A stretch of DNA of 63,879 nt from Paracoccaceae bacterium (GTDB lineage: Bacteria > Pseudomonadota > Alphaproteobacteria > Rhodobacterales > Rhodobacteraceae), in NCBI GenBank assembly GCA_019911965.1, contig JAIOJF010000006.1:1-63879 (forward strand). Direction: 5' to 3'. Under the pieces are notes generated by a model. The model saw nothing but the letters and a program-made list of their open reading frames with translations, was not told the DNA's origin and made no database searches. The position numbers were made by a program, and so were the translations under genes. Positions 27,256-36,601 of the stretch are shown here, one piece after another. Position 1 is the first letter of the stretch. Each line of letters begins with the position of its first letter.

Positions 27256-28057
27256 GTACCGGCCCCTTTCGCCTGAGGAGGATCGGCGCGAAGGCCTCGT
27301 CCTGGCGCAATTCCACCTGCCCCAGCTTGGCCAGTTCCAGCGAGGCCGCGAAGGTTGCCGCCGTGGCCGAACGCCGACGCCGGGGATCGCTGGTCCAGCC
27401 GATGGGCAGGTACTGCGCCAGATCGCCCCATTCGATGGCCTGCCCGATCAGCCCTTTCATCCGCTCCAGCGCCTGTTCCATCGTGAACACCGCATCGCGT
27501 TTCAGCGACAAAGGCTCGAAATCGTCGCGGGTGCGGATACGGGCATAGGCCTGCATCAGATCGAGGATGGTGGCGGTATAATCGATGCGCCGGGTCGCCG
27601 CCACATCCTCGGGGATACCACGGGCGAAATGATCCCGGCCCAGCCGGTCACGTGCCATCAGCCGTGCGGCGGCGCGGCGCATCGCTTCAAGGCGTTCAAG
27701 CTGAAACGCCAGATGTGCCGCCAGTTCCTCGCCTGATGGCCCCTCGTCGGCAGGGTCGGGCGGCAGCAGCAGGCGGGATTTCAGGAAGGCCATCCACGCC
27801 GCCATCACCAGGTAATCCGCCGCCAGTTCGATCCGGAGCGAACGCGCCTTGTCGATGAAGGCCAGATATTGCTCGGCCAGTTGCAGCACCGAGATTTTCC
27901 GCAGATCGACCTTCTGGGTGCGCGACAGTGTCAGCAGCAGATCGAGCGGGCCTTCAAAGCCATCGACATCAATGATCAGGGCTTCGGCTTTCAGCCGTGC
28001 CTCGATCTCGTTATCGGCGCCGAAATCATCGGAATCAGGTATCATGTCGCTGGTCAT
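27245..28057 (-). CDS. scpA: Segregation and condensation protein A
   Basis: A 270-residue kleisin that bridges SMC heads and binds ScpB. The N-terminal motif FEGPLDLLLTLSRTQKVDL is diagnostic and a C-terminal winged helix follows. The start lies 23 bases inside nagZ, and its end overlaps scpB by 11 bases. The nagZ-scpA-scpB order is common in alphaproteobacteria. Confidence 0.95.
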   Translation of the reverse strand: MTSDMIPDSDDFGADNEIEARLKAEALIIDVDGFEGPLDLLLTLSRTQKVDLRKISVLQLAEQYLAFIDKARSLRIELAADYLVMAAWMAFLKSRLLLPPDPADEGPSGEELAAHLAFQLERLEAMRRAAARLMARDRLGRDHFARGIPEDVAATRRIDYTATILDLMQAYARIRTRDDFEPLSLKRDAVFTMEQALERMKGLIGQAIEWGDLAQYLPIGWTSDPRRRRSATAATFAASLELAKLGQVELRQDEAFAPILLRRKGPVHGT

Positions 28058-29057
28058 CGTCGGCCAGCATAAAGAGACCGTCGAGTTCCGCCAAGAGGGC
28101 CGTCTGGTCTATTTCGCCCGGCACCTGCCGCAGCGCCAGCGCCGCCTCGGCACGAAGCGCGGCCTTGGGCGACATGGCACCGGCTTCAGTAGCGATCACG
28201 GCCATTTCCCCGGGATCGCCGTGGCAATGCAGGATCACGTCGCAGCCTGCATCCAGCGCGCGCCGGGTACGTTCGGCGAAACTGCCCTTCAGCGCCTGCA
28301 TCGACAGATCGTCAGTCATCAGCAGGCCGTCAAAGCCGATCTCGTGGCGGATCATGGCGATCACATCGTGCGAATGCGTGGCGCAATTCTCCGCATCCAG
28401 TGCTTCGTAGACCACATGCGCCGTCATGCCCAGGGGCAAGTCGGCCAGCCTGCGGAACGCCTCGAAATCCACCGCCTTCAGATCGGCCAGGGCTGCATCG
28501 GTGCGCGGTAACTCGATATGGCTGTCGGCGGTCGGGCGGCCGTGGCCGGGAATATGTTTCAGCACCGGCAGAACGCCGCCTGCCAGCAAGCCATCCGCCA
28601 CCGCCCGCCCGGCAGCGGCCACGGTTCCGGCATCGCCGCCATAGCATCGGTCGCGGATGATGGCGTGCACACCCGGGGCGGGCACATCGGCAATCGGGGC
28701 GCAATTGGTGTCGATGCCCAGCGCACGCAACTCGTCCGCGATCAGCCGGTAGCGCAGCCACATCGCCCGCGTCCCCTGCCCGGCCTTGGTGCATGCCATC
28801 TGTTCCAGCGCCGGTTTCCAGCCCAGCCAGTCCGGCGGGCGCAGCCGAGCCACGCGGCCACCTTCCTGATCGATCAGGATCGGGGCATCGCGTCCGACCG
28901 CCTCGCGCAGGGCATTGGTCAGGGCGCGGATCTGGTCCGGGGTTTCCAGATTGCGCGCGAACAGGATGAAGCCCAGCGGATCGGCATCGCGGAAGAACGC
29001 TGCCTCGGCGGCACTCAGGACCAGCCCATTGCAGCCAAAGATGCAGGCTCCGGTCAT
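28035..29057 (-). CDS. nagZ: Beta-N-acetylhexosaminidase
   Basis: A 340-residue glycoside hydrolase family 3 enzyme of peptidoglycan recycling. It removes GlcNAc from muropeptides in the cytoplasm. The family signature KHIPGHGRPTADSHIELP contains the catalytic His-Asp region, and LLMTDDLSMQAL supplies the nucleophile Asp. No signal peptide is present. It begins 3 bases after the SPOR-protein gene and overlaps scpA at its end. Confidence 0.95.
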   Translation of the reverse strand: MTGACIFGCNGLVLSAAEAAFFRDADPLGFILFARNLETPDQIRALTNALREAVGRDAPILIDQEGGRVARLRPPDWLGWKPALEQMACTKAGQGTRAMWLRYRLIADELRALGIDTNCAPIADVPAPGVHAIIRDRCYGGDAGTVAAAGRAVADGLLAGGVLPVLKHIPGHGRPTADSHIELPRTDAALADLKAVDFEAFRRLADLPLGMTAHVVYEALDAENCATHSHDVIAMIRHEIGFDGLLMTDDLSMQALKGSFAERTRRALDAGCDVILHCHGDPGEMAVIATEAGAMSPKAALRAEAALALRQVPGEIDQTALLAELDGLFMLADDDQRHDT

Positions 29058-29060
29058 CGC

Positions 29061-29963
29061 CTAGCGTGCCGTCACCGGAATGCAGGGCGTGCCGCGCGCC
29101 AGCAGCGCCGAACACAGGCGCCGGGAATCGCTCGGGGTGTCAAAACCGACCATGCGCAGGCGGAAGAACTCGCGCCCGCCGCTTTCGGCCACCTGGATCA
29201 GCCGCTGCCGCCCGCCGATCAGGTCGTCGTGGCGGGTCATCAGGTGATCCCATTCGCGGATCGCATCCTCGCGGCTGTCAAACGCGCCCAACTGCACCAG
29301 CCGTGCACCTGCCGGGACGGTCGAAGGATCGACATCTACGGTTTCCGTTGCGACCGGGTGGCGCGGGGACCCTGCCGTATCACGACCTCCGGCCAGTGCC
29401 GCCACCAGCACCCGTGCCTTCGGGCGGGGCGATCGTTTGACGCCGGGCAGCCGCGCGATATCGGGATCAATGCTGTCCTCGGCAACCGCCTGGCGCAGGG
29501 CGCGTTCAATGGCTTCGGCCTCGGTCTCGTCAGCGGGTTGCGAACTGACATCGGCAACATTGCGCGGCTCGTCCTCGATACCGCCAAGTCGCGGCACCGG
29601 GCGATGGCCGGCCATCACCGTATCGTCATCGCTCAGGCTGACCGGCGGCGGCGCCAGCACGACGCGATCCGCCGGTGGCGCGACCCCGCCATCGGACTGC
29701 ACCGAGTTGACCGCAAGGCCGCGATGCTCGGCCAGTTCGCCGCCCGGATCCTCAGGCGCAACCCGGTAAGCCCCGGTCATCGCCCGCACCACGGGCACGT
29801 CGGTGACATCGCGCAAGGTCAGCCGATAGCTCCAGACGCCAAGCCCGGATACCAGCGCAATGGACAGAATCGCCCCGATCGTGCGCGCGGCATATACCAG
29901 CGCACCGGTCTCGCGTTCATCCTCCAAGGGATATCCGTTGCTGTCGAACGCCTGTTCAGACAT
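29061..29963 (-). CDS. SPOR-domain membrane protein
   Basis: A 300-residue protein with a cytoplasmic N-terminus, one membrane helix (TIGAILSIALVSGLGVWSY), a long low-complexity periplasmic linker and a C-terminal SPOR domain (from about residue 220, ARLVQLGAFDSREDAIREW). SPOR domains bind denuded glycan strands at the division site, so a role in cell division or wall remodelling fits its position next to nagZ. AGAGG lies 8 bases before the ATG. Two alternative hairpins occupy its leader. Confidence 0.85.
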   Translation of the reverse strand: MSEQAFDSNGYPLEDERETGALVYAARTIGAILSIALVSGLGVWSYRLTLRDVTDVPVVRAMTGAYRVAPEDPGGELAEHRGLAVNSVQSDGGVAPPADRVVLAPPPVSLSDDDTVMAGHRPVPRLGGIEDEPRNVADVSSQPADETEAEAIERALRQAVAEDSIDPDIARLPGVKRSPRPKARVLVAALAGGRDTAGSPRHPVATETVDVDPSTVPAGARLVQLGAFDSREDAIREWDHLMTRHDDLIGGRQRLIQVAESGGREFFRLRMVGFDTPSDSRRLCSALLARGTPCIPVTAR

Positions 29964-29979
29964 CTGCCCGCCTCTCGTT

Positions 29980-30021
29980 CATACCCCTATCTTGGGGTAT
30001 GTGCCTGCTCTGCCCCAAGAT
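29980..30021 (-). promoter_or_regulatory. Mutually exclusive hairpins in the argS-SPOR gene gap
   Basis: CATACCCC (29980-29987) can pair with GGGGTATG (29994-30001); alternatively ATCTTGGGG (29989-29997) can pair with CCCCAAGAT (30013-30021). The G-run 29994-29997 is used by both, so only one forms. The element sits 22 bases after the argS stop and 17 before the SPOR-protein start, consistent with an attenuator or RNA-processing switch. Confidence 0.5.
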
Positions 30022-30042
30022 GTTGTATGGCGATGCGGCTTG

Positions 30043-31788
30043 CTAGCGCATTTCTTCCATTGGGGTCACGCCGAGAATACCAAGACCGGCGGAAAGTACA
30101 ACAGAAACGGCTGATATCATTGCAATCTTGCCGGTCGAGCGTTGCGGATTTGACTCTTGCAGGAACCGCAGCTCGGGCAATTCGTTGCCACGGTTCCACA
30201 ACCCGTGAAAATCCGAGGCCAGTTCATAGAGGTAAAACGCGATCCGGTGCGGCTCGTGATTGCGTGCCGCCAGTTCCAGCAGGCGCGGCCATTCCGCCAG
30301 TTTGCGCAGCAGCACCAGTTCGGACGGATTGGTGATCTCGGACAGATCTGCACCGGTCAGCGCGGCGCGGTCAGTGGCGATCCCGGCCGCCGCAGCCTTG
30401 GCCAGAACCGAGCATATCCTTGCATGGGCATATTGCACATAGAAGACCGGATTGTCCTTGGACTGCTCCATCACCTTGTCGAAATCGAAATCGAGCGGCG
30501 CATCGTTCTTGCGCGTCAGCATGACAAACCGCGTGACATCCGCGCCGACCTGATCGACCACATCGCGCAGGGTCACGAAGGTGCCGGCACGCTTGGACAT
30601 CTTGAACGGCTCGCCGTTCTTGAACAGCTTCACCAGTTGCGTCAGTTTGATATCGAGCGGCACCCGGCCATCCGACAGGGCCGACACCGCCGCCTTCATC
30701 CGCTTGACATAGCCGCCGTGATCGGCCCCGAACACGTCGATCAGCTCGTCGAAACCACGGCTGATCTTGTCAAAATGATAGGCGATATCGGGGGCGAAAT
30801 AGGTCCAGCCGCCATCGGATTTCTTCACCGGGCGATCCACGTCATCGCCATGCGCGGTGGATTTGAACAGGGTCTGCACGCGGGGCTCCCAATCCTCGGG
30901 CTTCTTGCCCTTGGGGGGTTCCAGCACGCCTTCATAGATCAGGCCCTTCATGTCCAGATCGGCCAGCGCCGCCTCGATCCGGCCCGTGCCATAAAGCGAC
31001 TTTTCGGAATAGAACACATCCATCGACACGTTCAGCGCCGCAAGATCGGCGCGGATCAAATCCATCATCGCTTCGGTTGCGAAGTCGCGGACATCCGCCA
31101 GCCAGTCATCCTCGGGCTTGTCGATCAGCGCATCGCCATGCTTGTCCGCCAGCGCCTTGCCGACCGGTATCAGGTAATCGCCGGGATAGGTGCCGTCGGC
31201 GAATTGCACCGCCTGACCGCAGGCCTCCAGGTAGCGCAGATAGACCGAACGCGCCAGCACGTCGACCTGTGCGCCGCCATCGTTGATGTAATATTCCCGT
31301 GTTACATCGTATCCGGCAAAGGCCAGCAGGCTGGCGAGCGCATCGCCGAACACCGCGCCGCGGGTATGGCCAACATGCAAGGGCCCGGTCGGATTGGCCG
31401 ACACATATTCGACGTTGACCTTCTTGCCCGCGCCGATGCTCGAACGCCCGAAATCGGCCCCCCGCGACAGCGCCTCGGGGATGATCGCGGCCCATGACGC
31501 AGGCGACAGCGTCAGGTTCAGAAAGCCCGGGCCTGCCACCTCGGCCGAGGCCACCCGCCCGTCGGCGATCAGCTTTTCGGCCAGCAAGGCCGCGATATCG
31601 CGCGGCTTCAGACCGGCGGGCTTGGCCAGCACCATCGCGGCATTCGTCGCCATGTCGCCATGCAGGGGATCGCGCGGCGGCTCCACCGCGACGGGCGCGA
31701 AATCGAGGCCGCCGGGCAACGCGCCTTCGGCCACCATGTCGTCCAGCGCGGCAAGGACTTGGATGCGGATATCGGCAAAAAGGTTCAT
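30043..31788 (-). CDS. argS: Arginyl-tRNA synthetase
   Basis: A class I synthetase of 581 residues that charges tRNA-Arg. The HIGH-type signature is [15 protein letters not shown], and a KMSKR loop appears in [13 protein letters not shown]. The N-terminal tRNA-recognition domain and the C-terminal anticodon-binding DALR domain are both present (the latter ending in [13 protein letters not shown]). The dGTPase gene lies 81 bases upstream on the same strand and the SPOR-protein gene 79 bases downstream. Confidence 0.96.
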   Translation of the reverse strand: MNLFADIRIQVLAALDDMVAEGALPGGLDFAPVAVEPPRDPLHGDMATNAAMVLAKPAGLKPRDIAALLAEKLIADGRVASAEVAGPGFLNLTLSPASWAAIIPEALSRGADFGRSSIGAGKKVNVEYVSANPTGPLHVGHTRGAVFGDALASLLAFAGYDVTREYYINDGGAQVDVLARSVYLRYLEACGQAVQFADGTYPGDYLIPVGKALADKHGDALIDKPEDDWLADVRDFATEAMMDLIRADLAALNVSMDVFYSEKSLYGTGRIEAALADLDMKGLIYEGVLEPPKGKKPEDWEPRVQTLFKSTAHGDDVDRPVKKSDGGWTYFAPDIAYHFDKISRGFDELIDVFGADHGGYVKRMKAAVSALSDGRVPLDIKLTQLVKLFKNGEPFKMSKRAGTFVTLRDVVDQVGADVTRFVMLTRKNDAPLDFDFDKVMEQSKDNPVFYVQYAHARICSVLAKAAAAGIATDRAALTGADLSEITNPSELVLLRKLAEWPRLLELAARNHEPHRIAFYLYELASDFHGLWNRGNELPELRFLQESNPQRSTGKIAMISAVSVVLSAGLGILGVTPMEEMR

Positions 31789-31869
31789 CAGGCAGGTCCG
31801 TTTTCGATCCGCGTCGATCTAGCACGCGGCATCGCGGCTTGCCAGTCACTTGTTGGCAGGCCGCCCGCG

Positions 31870-33018
31870 TCAGCCCAGCGACATCGGATCGACCAGCTTG
31901 CGATGCTCGTCCAGCGCGAACCGGTCGGTCATGCCCGCGATGTAATCGGCAATCACGCGCGCGCGCTTTGCCTCGTCGCCCGACATCGCCCAGCCCTGCC
32001 AGCCATCGGGCAGCATGCCCGGATCGGCAAAGAAGATATCGAACATCTCGCGCACGATCTGCGCTGCCTTGCGCCGTGTGCGCCGCACTTTCCAGTGGCG
32101 ATACATATGCTTGAAGAAGAACGCCCGGATCACCTTCAGATCGGCCCACATGTCCGGCGAGAATCGCACCAGTTGCCGCCCCGCGCCGCGCACATCCGCC
32201 ACCGAATGCGGGTCCGCCGCGGTGATCAGGCGGCGGCTTTCGGTGATCACGTCCTCGACCATCACCCCGAACACCCGCCTGAGCGCCTCGTGGCGGCGGC
32301 GGATGAAATCGAGATCGGGGTATTTCGCATCGACCGCCGCATAACACGCCCCGATGATCGGCAATTCGCGGATCTGTTCCTCGTTGAACAGGCCTGCGCG
32401 CAACCCGTCATCCAGATCGTGATTGTTATAGGCCACATCATCGGCAATCGCCGCCACCTGCGCCTCGGCACTGGCATAGGTGGACAATTCCAGATCATGG
32501 CGGGCGTTGTAGTCCGCCAGCGCCAGAGGCAGATCGCCGGTTACCGGGCCGTTATGTTTCGCCAGCCCTTCCAGGGTTTCCCAGGTCAGGTTCAAGCCGT
32601 TGAAATCGGCATAATGGCGTTCCAGCATGGTCACGATCTTGATCGCCTGCGCGTTGTGATCGAAGCCGCCCCAGGGGGCCATGCATTCGGCCAGTGCATC
32701 CTCGCCGGTATGGCCGAACGGTGTATGGCCCAGATCATGCGCCAGCGCCACCGCCTCGGTCAGGTCGGAATTGAGGCCGAGCACGCCCGAGATCGTGCGC
32801 GCCACCTGCCCGACCTCGATCGAATGGGTCAGCCGGGTGCGGAAATAATCGCCCTCATGTTCGACAAAGACCTGCGTCTTGTGCTTCAGCCGCCGGAACG
32901 CCGAGGAATGGATGATCCGGTCGCGGTCGCGCTGGAAGGCCGAGCGATGGGCGCTTTCCTCTTCCGGATGCAGCCGCCCCCGGCTTTGGCCCGGATCGCA
33001 GGCAAAGTCTGCCAGCAT
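31870..33018 (-). CDS. Deoxyguanosinetriphosphate triphosphohydrolase-like protein
   Basis: A 382-residue HD-domain nucleotide hydrolase that probably releases triphosphate from dNTPs. Metal-binding motifs are RLTHSIEVGQ and ALAHDLGHTPFGHTGE, with HSSAFRRLKHKTQVF before them. It belongs to the dGTPase-like type 2 group, whose members may act on several dNTPs when activated. It is divergent from erpA over a 79-base gap that must hold both promoters. Confidence 0.93.
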   Translation of the reverse strand: MLADFACDPGQSRGRLHPEEESAHRSAFQRDRDRIIHSSAFRRLKHKTQVFVEHEGDYFRTRLTHSIEVGQVARTISGVLGLNSDLTEAVALAHDLGHTPFGHTGEDALAECMAPWGGFDHNAQAIKIVTMLERHYADFNGLNLTWETLEGLAKHNGPVTGDLPLALADYNARHDLELSTYASAEAQVAAIADDVAYNNHDLDDGLRAGLFNEEQIRELPIIGACYAAVDAKYPDLDFIRRRHEALRRVFGVMVEDVITESRRLITAADPHSVADVRGAGRQLVRFSPDMWADLKVIRAFFFKHMYRHWKVRRTRRKAAQIVREMFDIFFADPGMLPDGWQGWAMSGDEAKRARVIADYIAGMTDRFALDEHRKLVDPMSLG

Positions 33019-33097
33019 GTTGATACGCCTTCTTGTCGCCCGGCGCTTCAGCGCCTATATTTGTGCCCAGTGTAGAACAGGAAAGCGTGACAGAACA

Positions 33098-33430
33098 ATG
33101 GACCTTGCCCTGCCGCCGCAAGTTACCGACCGCGCTTTCGCGCGCCTGGCCGAGATCAACGAGGATTCCGGCGAGGCCAAGGCGCTGCGCGTTGCCGTCG
33201 AAGGTGGCGGCTGTTCCGGTTTTCAATACGAGATCAAACTGGACGACCCGGCCGAGGATGATCTGGTGCTGGAAAAGGATGGCCAGAAAGTGCTGGTCGA
33301 TCAGGTCTCGCTGCCGTTCCTGTCAAACGCGGTGATCGACTTTTCCGAACAACTCATCGGCGCGCGCTTCGTGATCGAGAACCCCAACGCCACCGCCTCC
33401 TGCGGCTGCGGCACCTCGTTCTCGATCTGA
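33098..33430 (+). CDS. erpA: Iron-sulfur cluster insertion protein, ErpA/IscA type
   Basis: A 110-residue A-type carrier that delivers iron-sulfur clusters to apoproteins in the cytoplasm. The three conserved cysteines are present: GGCSGFQY and, at the C-terminus, SCGCGTSF. The start at 33098 is chosen because the reading frame upstream has no homology and the family begins here. It is divergent from the dGTPase gene. Confidence 0.93.
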   Translation: MDLALPPQVTDRAFARLAEINEDSGEAKALRVAVEGGGCSGFQYEIKLDDPAEDDLVLEKDGQKVLVDQVSLPFLSNAVIDFSEQLIGARFVIENPNATASCGCGTSFSI

Positions 33431-33534
33431 GGTCGCAGCGCGGCTGGCTGCGGCGATACAATCCCTCTTGACCTTCCCGCAACCGGAACCCTCAAAAAGG
33501 ATCAGAAGTGCAATCCGGGTCAGAGGGAACGCCC

Positions 33535-33960
33535 ATGAAACGCAATATCCTGATCGCCGTGGCGATCATCGCCGCCGCCGGTATCTGGTGGCTGACCCGT
33601 GCCGAGGTCGCGCCCGCCAGCGATGAGGCCAAACCCGCAGGCGCACCGATCGTCGAGGTGATCGTGCCTGAACTGACCGGCCTCGCCGCGATCGGGGAAA
33701 CCGCGTTCAACGCCAAATGCGCCGAATGCCACGGCCAGAACGCCGCCGGCAACGATCAGGCCGGCCCGCCGCTGGTGCACAAGATCTACGAGCCCGGCCA
33801 TCACGGCGATGCAGCCTTCCTGATGGCGGCGCAAAACGGCGTGCAGAGCCATCACTGGCGGTTCGGCAACATGGCCCCCGTCGAAGGCGTGACGCCTGGC
33901 GACGTGAAGGCGATCATCGCTTACGTTCGCACCTTGCAACGCGCCAACGGCATCAACTAA
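33535..33960 (+). CDS. Small membrane-anchored or secreted cytochrome c
   Basis: A 141-residue class I cytochrome c. An N-terminal hydrophobic stretch (ILIAVAIIAAAGIWWLT) is either a signal anchor or a signal peptide. One heme motif, CAECH, is followed by a possible Met ligand in FGNMAPVEGV. It probably serves as a periplasmic electron carrier. The start MKRN at 33535 is preceded by GAGGGAA; an in-frame ATG at 33508 is less likely. Confidence 0.9.
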   Translation: MKRNILIAVAIIAAAGIWWLTRAEVAPASDEAKPAGAPIVEVIVPELTGLAAIGETAFNAKCAECHGQNAAGNDQAGPPLVHKIYEPGHHGDAAFLMAAQNGVQSHHWRFGNMAPVEGVTPGDVKAIIAYVRTLQRANGIN

Positions 33961-34039
33961 GGCAACAGGCCGGATATCGCCGCTATACAAGCCCCGCCCG
34001 CCTCATTACCCTTTGGCCAGAACCCTGCCCGGAGGCCGC

Positions 34040-34819
34040 ATGAAAATCGCCAGTTTCAACATCAACGGCATCAAGGCCCGGATCGAACGCTTAAGCGAAT
34101 GGCTGGACGAGACTGCCCCCGATGTCGCGCTGTTGCAGGAGATCAAATCGGTCGACGAGAATTTCCCGCGCGCGTTTTTTGAGGACAAGGGATACAACGT
34201 CGAAACCCACGGGCAGAAATCCTTCAACGGTGTCGCCATCCTGTCGAAACTGCCGCTGGAGGACGTGGTGCGCGGCCTGCCCGGCGACGCGGACGACGAA
34301 CAGGCCCGCTGGATCGAGGCAACCGTGGTCGGTGATACCGCAATCCGGGTCTGTGGCCTTTATCTGCCGAACGGCAATCCCGCGCCGGGGCCGAAATACG
34401 AGTACAAACTGGCCTGGATGGAGCGCCTGCAAGCCCGCGCCGCCGATTTGCTGGCGGCTGAGGAACCGGCCCTGATGGCGGGCGATTACAACGTCATCCC
34501 GCAAGCCGAGGACGCCCATAACCCAGACAAGTGGCGCAACGATGCCTTGTTCCTGCCCGAGACCCGCGCGGCCTGGCGGCGGATCGTCAATCTCGGCTTC
34601 ACCGAGGCGTTTCGCGCCCGCGATCCCGCGCCGCTGAACTACACGTTCTGGGATTTTCAGGCTGGGGCCTGGAACCGCAATGACGGGATCAGGATCGACC
34701 ATTTCCTGCTGACGCCACAGGCCGCCGATCTGCTACAGGACGTCCAGATCGACCGGCATATGCGCGGGCGCGAGAAACCTTCGGACCATGTGCCGATCTG
34801 GATCGACCTGGCGGCCTGA
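34040..34819 (+). CDS. xth: Exodeoxyribonuclease III
   Basis: A 259-residue DNA repair enzyme of the AP endonuclease/exonuclease III family. It begins MKIASFNINGIKAR, with the metal-binding Glu in LLQEIKS, the GDYNVIPQ motif, and the C-terminal RIDHFLL and SDHVPIW motifs. It cleaves abasic sites and degrades 3' ends. AGG precedes the start codon at 34040. It is convergent with the PIN-domain gene, 4 bases away. Confidence 0.94.
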   Translation: MKIASFNINGIKARIERLSEWLDETAPDVALLQEIKSVDENFPRAFFEDKGYNVETHGQKSFNGVAILSKLPLEDVVRGLPGDADDEQARWIEATVVGDTAIRVCGLYLPNGNPAPGPKYEYKLAWMERLQARAADLLAAEEPALMAGDYNVIPQAEDAHNPDKWRNDALFLPETRAAWRRIVNLGFTEAFRARDPAPLNYTFWDFQAGAWNRNDGIRIDHFLLTPQAADLLQDVQIDRHMRGREKPSDHVPIWIDLAA

Positions 34820-34823
34820 ACCC

Positions 34824-35363
34824 TCAGCCCAGCGCCTTGCCAAGACGCGGCAACCCCGCGCGTTTCAGCAATTTGCGCATCGGCTGGGGCTGGCCCGACG
34901 CGGCCTCGGCCCGGCGGCGAACGGTTTCGCAAACGCCCGCCACGATGTCCGGGCGATCCTGCCAGAGGCCAAACAGGAACCCGTCGGGATCGCGCCGCAG
35001 GATACCTTGCGCCGCCAGAACCCTCGTCGGGAAGTCTCCAAGGTTCAGCGTCAGAAGCACCTGCGCCCGCCCGGCAATCGCGGCAGCCAGAACATGCAGG
35101 TCGTTCTCGTCGGGCAGGAACAGGCCAGCCTCGTCAGATGCCGTCACCGCCACCTCGGCATCCGGCCAGTCGGCGCGCAACAGCGCGATCTCGGCACGCG
35201 CGATTTCCGCCTGATCGGGCAGGTTGCGCGCCACCGCGCGGGCCCATTCCTCAAGTATCCGCGCCGACCAGAGCGGCGTGAACAACCCCCTTGCCGCCAC
35301 GCCCGTCAGGATGTCACGCATCACCGTGGGATAAAGCACGCAGGCGTCCAGCAATACCCGCAT
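34824..35363 (-). CDS. PIN-domain protein (putative RNase)
   Basis: A 179-residue PIN-fold protein. Probable metal-binding acids are D6 (LLDACVLYP), E38/E39 (ILEEWARA), D88 (ENDLHVLAAA) and D110 (LNLGDFP), so the nuclease site looks complete. It belongs to what I recall as the RSP_2648 family of Rhodobacterales. Its ATG shares one base with the stop of the upstream methyltransferase gene (TGATG), so translation is coupled. No small antitoxin-type gene is adjacent. The target RNA is unknown. Confidence 0.85.
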   Translation of the reverse strand: MRVLLDACVLYPTVMRDILTGVAARGLFTPLWSARILEEWARAVARNLPDQAEIARAEIALLRADWPDAEVAVTASDEAGLFLPDENDLHVLAAAIAGRAQVLLTLNLGDFPTRVLAAQGILRRDPDGFLFGLWQDRPDIVAGVCETVRRRAEAASGQPQPMRKLLKRAGLPRLGKALG

Positions 35364-36562
35364 CAGTCGAGCCGGAAGAACAGCGCCTTCAGATAGCCGC
35401 TTTCCGCCAGTTGCGGGTGCAGCGGGTGATCCGGCCCGGCGCTGCCGATATGGATCAGCGGCCCGGCACGCCCGGCCTTGCCGATGCCACGGGTTGAGAC
35501 CTCGCGGAACTTCGCCAGATCAGCGGCATGCGAGCATGAGCACACGCACAAAAACCCGCCCGGTGCCACCAGTGAGGCCCCGAGCCGCGCCACTTTCTCG
35601 TAAGCCCGCAGGCCCGCCTCAAGCGCGTTGCGGTTCGGCGCGAAGGCGGGCGGGTCGCAGACCACCATGTCAAAGCGCCGCCCGGCTTTCGCCATGTCGG
35701 CCATCACCTCGAACGCATCGCCCCGGATCGCCGCGAACTCGCCGGCAAAGCCTGACGCCACCGCGCCGCGCTCGGCCAGATCGAGCGCGGGTTGCGAGCC
35801 GTCCACCGCTTCGGCTGATACCGCGCCCGCCGCCAGCGCCGCCAGCGCGAAGCCGCCGACATGGGCGAACACATCCAGCACGCGGCCACCCTTGGCCAGC
35901 CGTGCCGCGAAGGCGTGGTTGTCGCGCTGATCGAAGAACAGGCCGGTTTTCTGGCCATGCAGAAGATCGGCGAAATAGGTCGCGCCGTTCATCCGGACCG
36001 GCACCGGCGCATCCAGATCACCGGCCAGCATCAGTGCCTCGTCGGCCAGGCCTTCCAGTGCGCGGGTGCGCCCGGTGCCGTTCTTGATGATGGTGGTCAC
36101 GCCGGTCACCCCGGCCAAGGCGGCGGCCAGATCGCCAATACGCGCCTCGGCCCAGGCGGCGTTCGGCTGGATGGCGGCGACATCGCCGAAGCGGTCGATG
36201 ATCACGCCGGGCAGTCCGTCCGCCTCGGCATGGATCAGACGGTAGAAGGGTTCCGCATAAAGCCGTTCGCGCAGATCAAGCGCATGTTGCAGGCGACCGG
36301 CAAACCAGCCGGCATCAATCACCGCATCGGGGTTGCGATCCAGCAATCGCGCCGCGATCCGGCTTTCGGCGTTGAAGCCGAACAGGCCCAGCCGCTCGCC
36401 ATCATGCGCCTGCACTTCGACGATCGATCCCGCCGGCACCGCGCGCGAGCGTCGGTCCAGCACCAGTTCGTCGGCAAAAATCCACGGATAGCCAAAGCGC
36501 ACCCTCTGGGGTGACTTGTTCGGCCGCATTCTTAAAACAGGAGAAGAGGAAGGGTGCGTCAT
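35363..36562 (-). CDS. RlmI-like class I SAM-dependent RNA methyltransferase
   Basis: A 399-residue protein with an N-terminal PUA-like domain and a Rossmann methyltransferase domain (VLDVFAHVGGFALAAL). DPPAF followed by the CSCSH cysteine region resembles RNA m5C methyltransferases such as RlmI, which modifies 23S rRNA. I recall it as the RSP_2647 family. The AUG lies in the loop of a perfect 9-bp hairpin (36546-36571). It is the middle gene of a three-gene unit: lipoprotein, methyltransferase, PIN protein. Confidence 0.88.
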   Translation of the reverse strand: MTHPSSSPVLRMRPNKSPQRVRFGYPWIFADELVLDRRSRAVPAGSIVEVQAHDGERLGLFGFNAESRIAARLLDRNPDAVIDAGWFAGRLQHALDLRERLYAEPFYRLIHAEADGLPGVIIDRFGDVAAIQPNAAWAEARIGDLAAALAGVTGVTTIIKNGTGRTRALEGLADEALMLAGDLDAPVPVRMNGATYFADLLHGQKTGLFFDQRDNHAFAARLAKGGRVLDVFAHVGGFALAALAAGAVSAEAVDGSQPALDLAERGAVASGFAGEFAAIRGDAFEVMADMAKAGRRFDMVVCDPPAFAPNRNALEAGLRAYEKVARLGASLVAPGGFLCVCSCSHAADLAKFREVSTRGIGKAGRAGPLIHIGSAGPDHPLHPQLAESGYLKALFFRLD

Positions 36563-36571
36563 CCCTTCCTC
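36546..36571 (-). promoter_or_regulatory. Hairpin sequestering the ribosome binding site of the RNA methyltransferase gene
   Basis: On the mRNA, GAGGAAGGG pairs perfectly with CCCTTCCTC (9 bp, 8-nt loop). The first arm holds most of the Shine-Dalgarno region and the start codon opens the loop (ATGACGCA). The second arm is coding sequence for codons 3-6. Such a fold should limit initiation unless opened by upstream translation or a binding protein. Confidence 0.6.
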
Positions 36572-36601
36572 CTACTCTTTCCCCACCCTGCCGGAAAGTC
36601 C

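Noticed and set aside
34824-35363. PIN gene as half of a classical VapBC toxin-antitoxin pair
   Set aside because: No small antitoxin gene is adjacent; the partner is a 399-residue methyltransferase, and the protein is longer than typical VapC.
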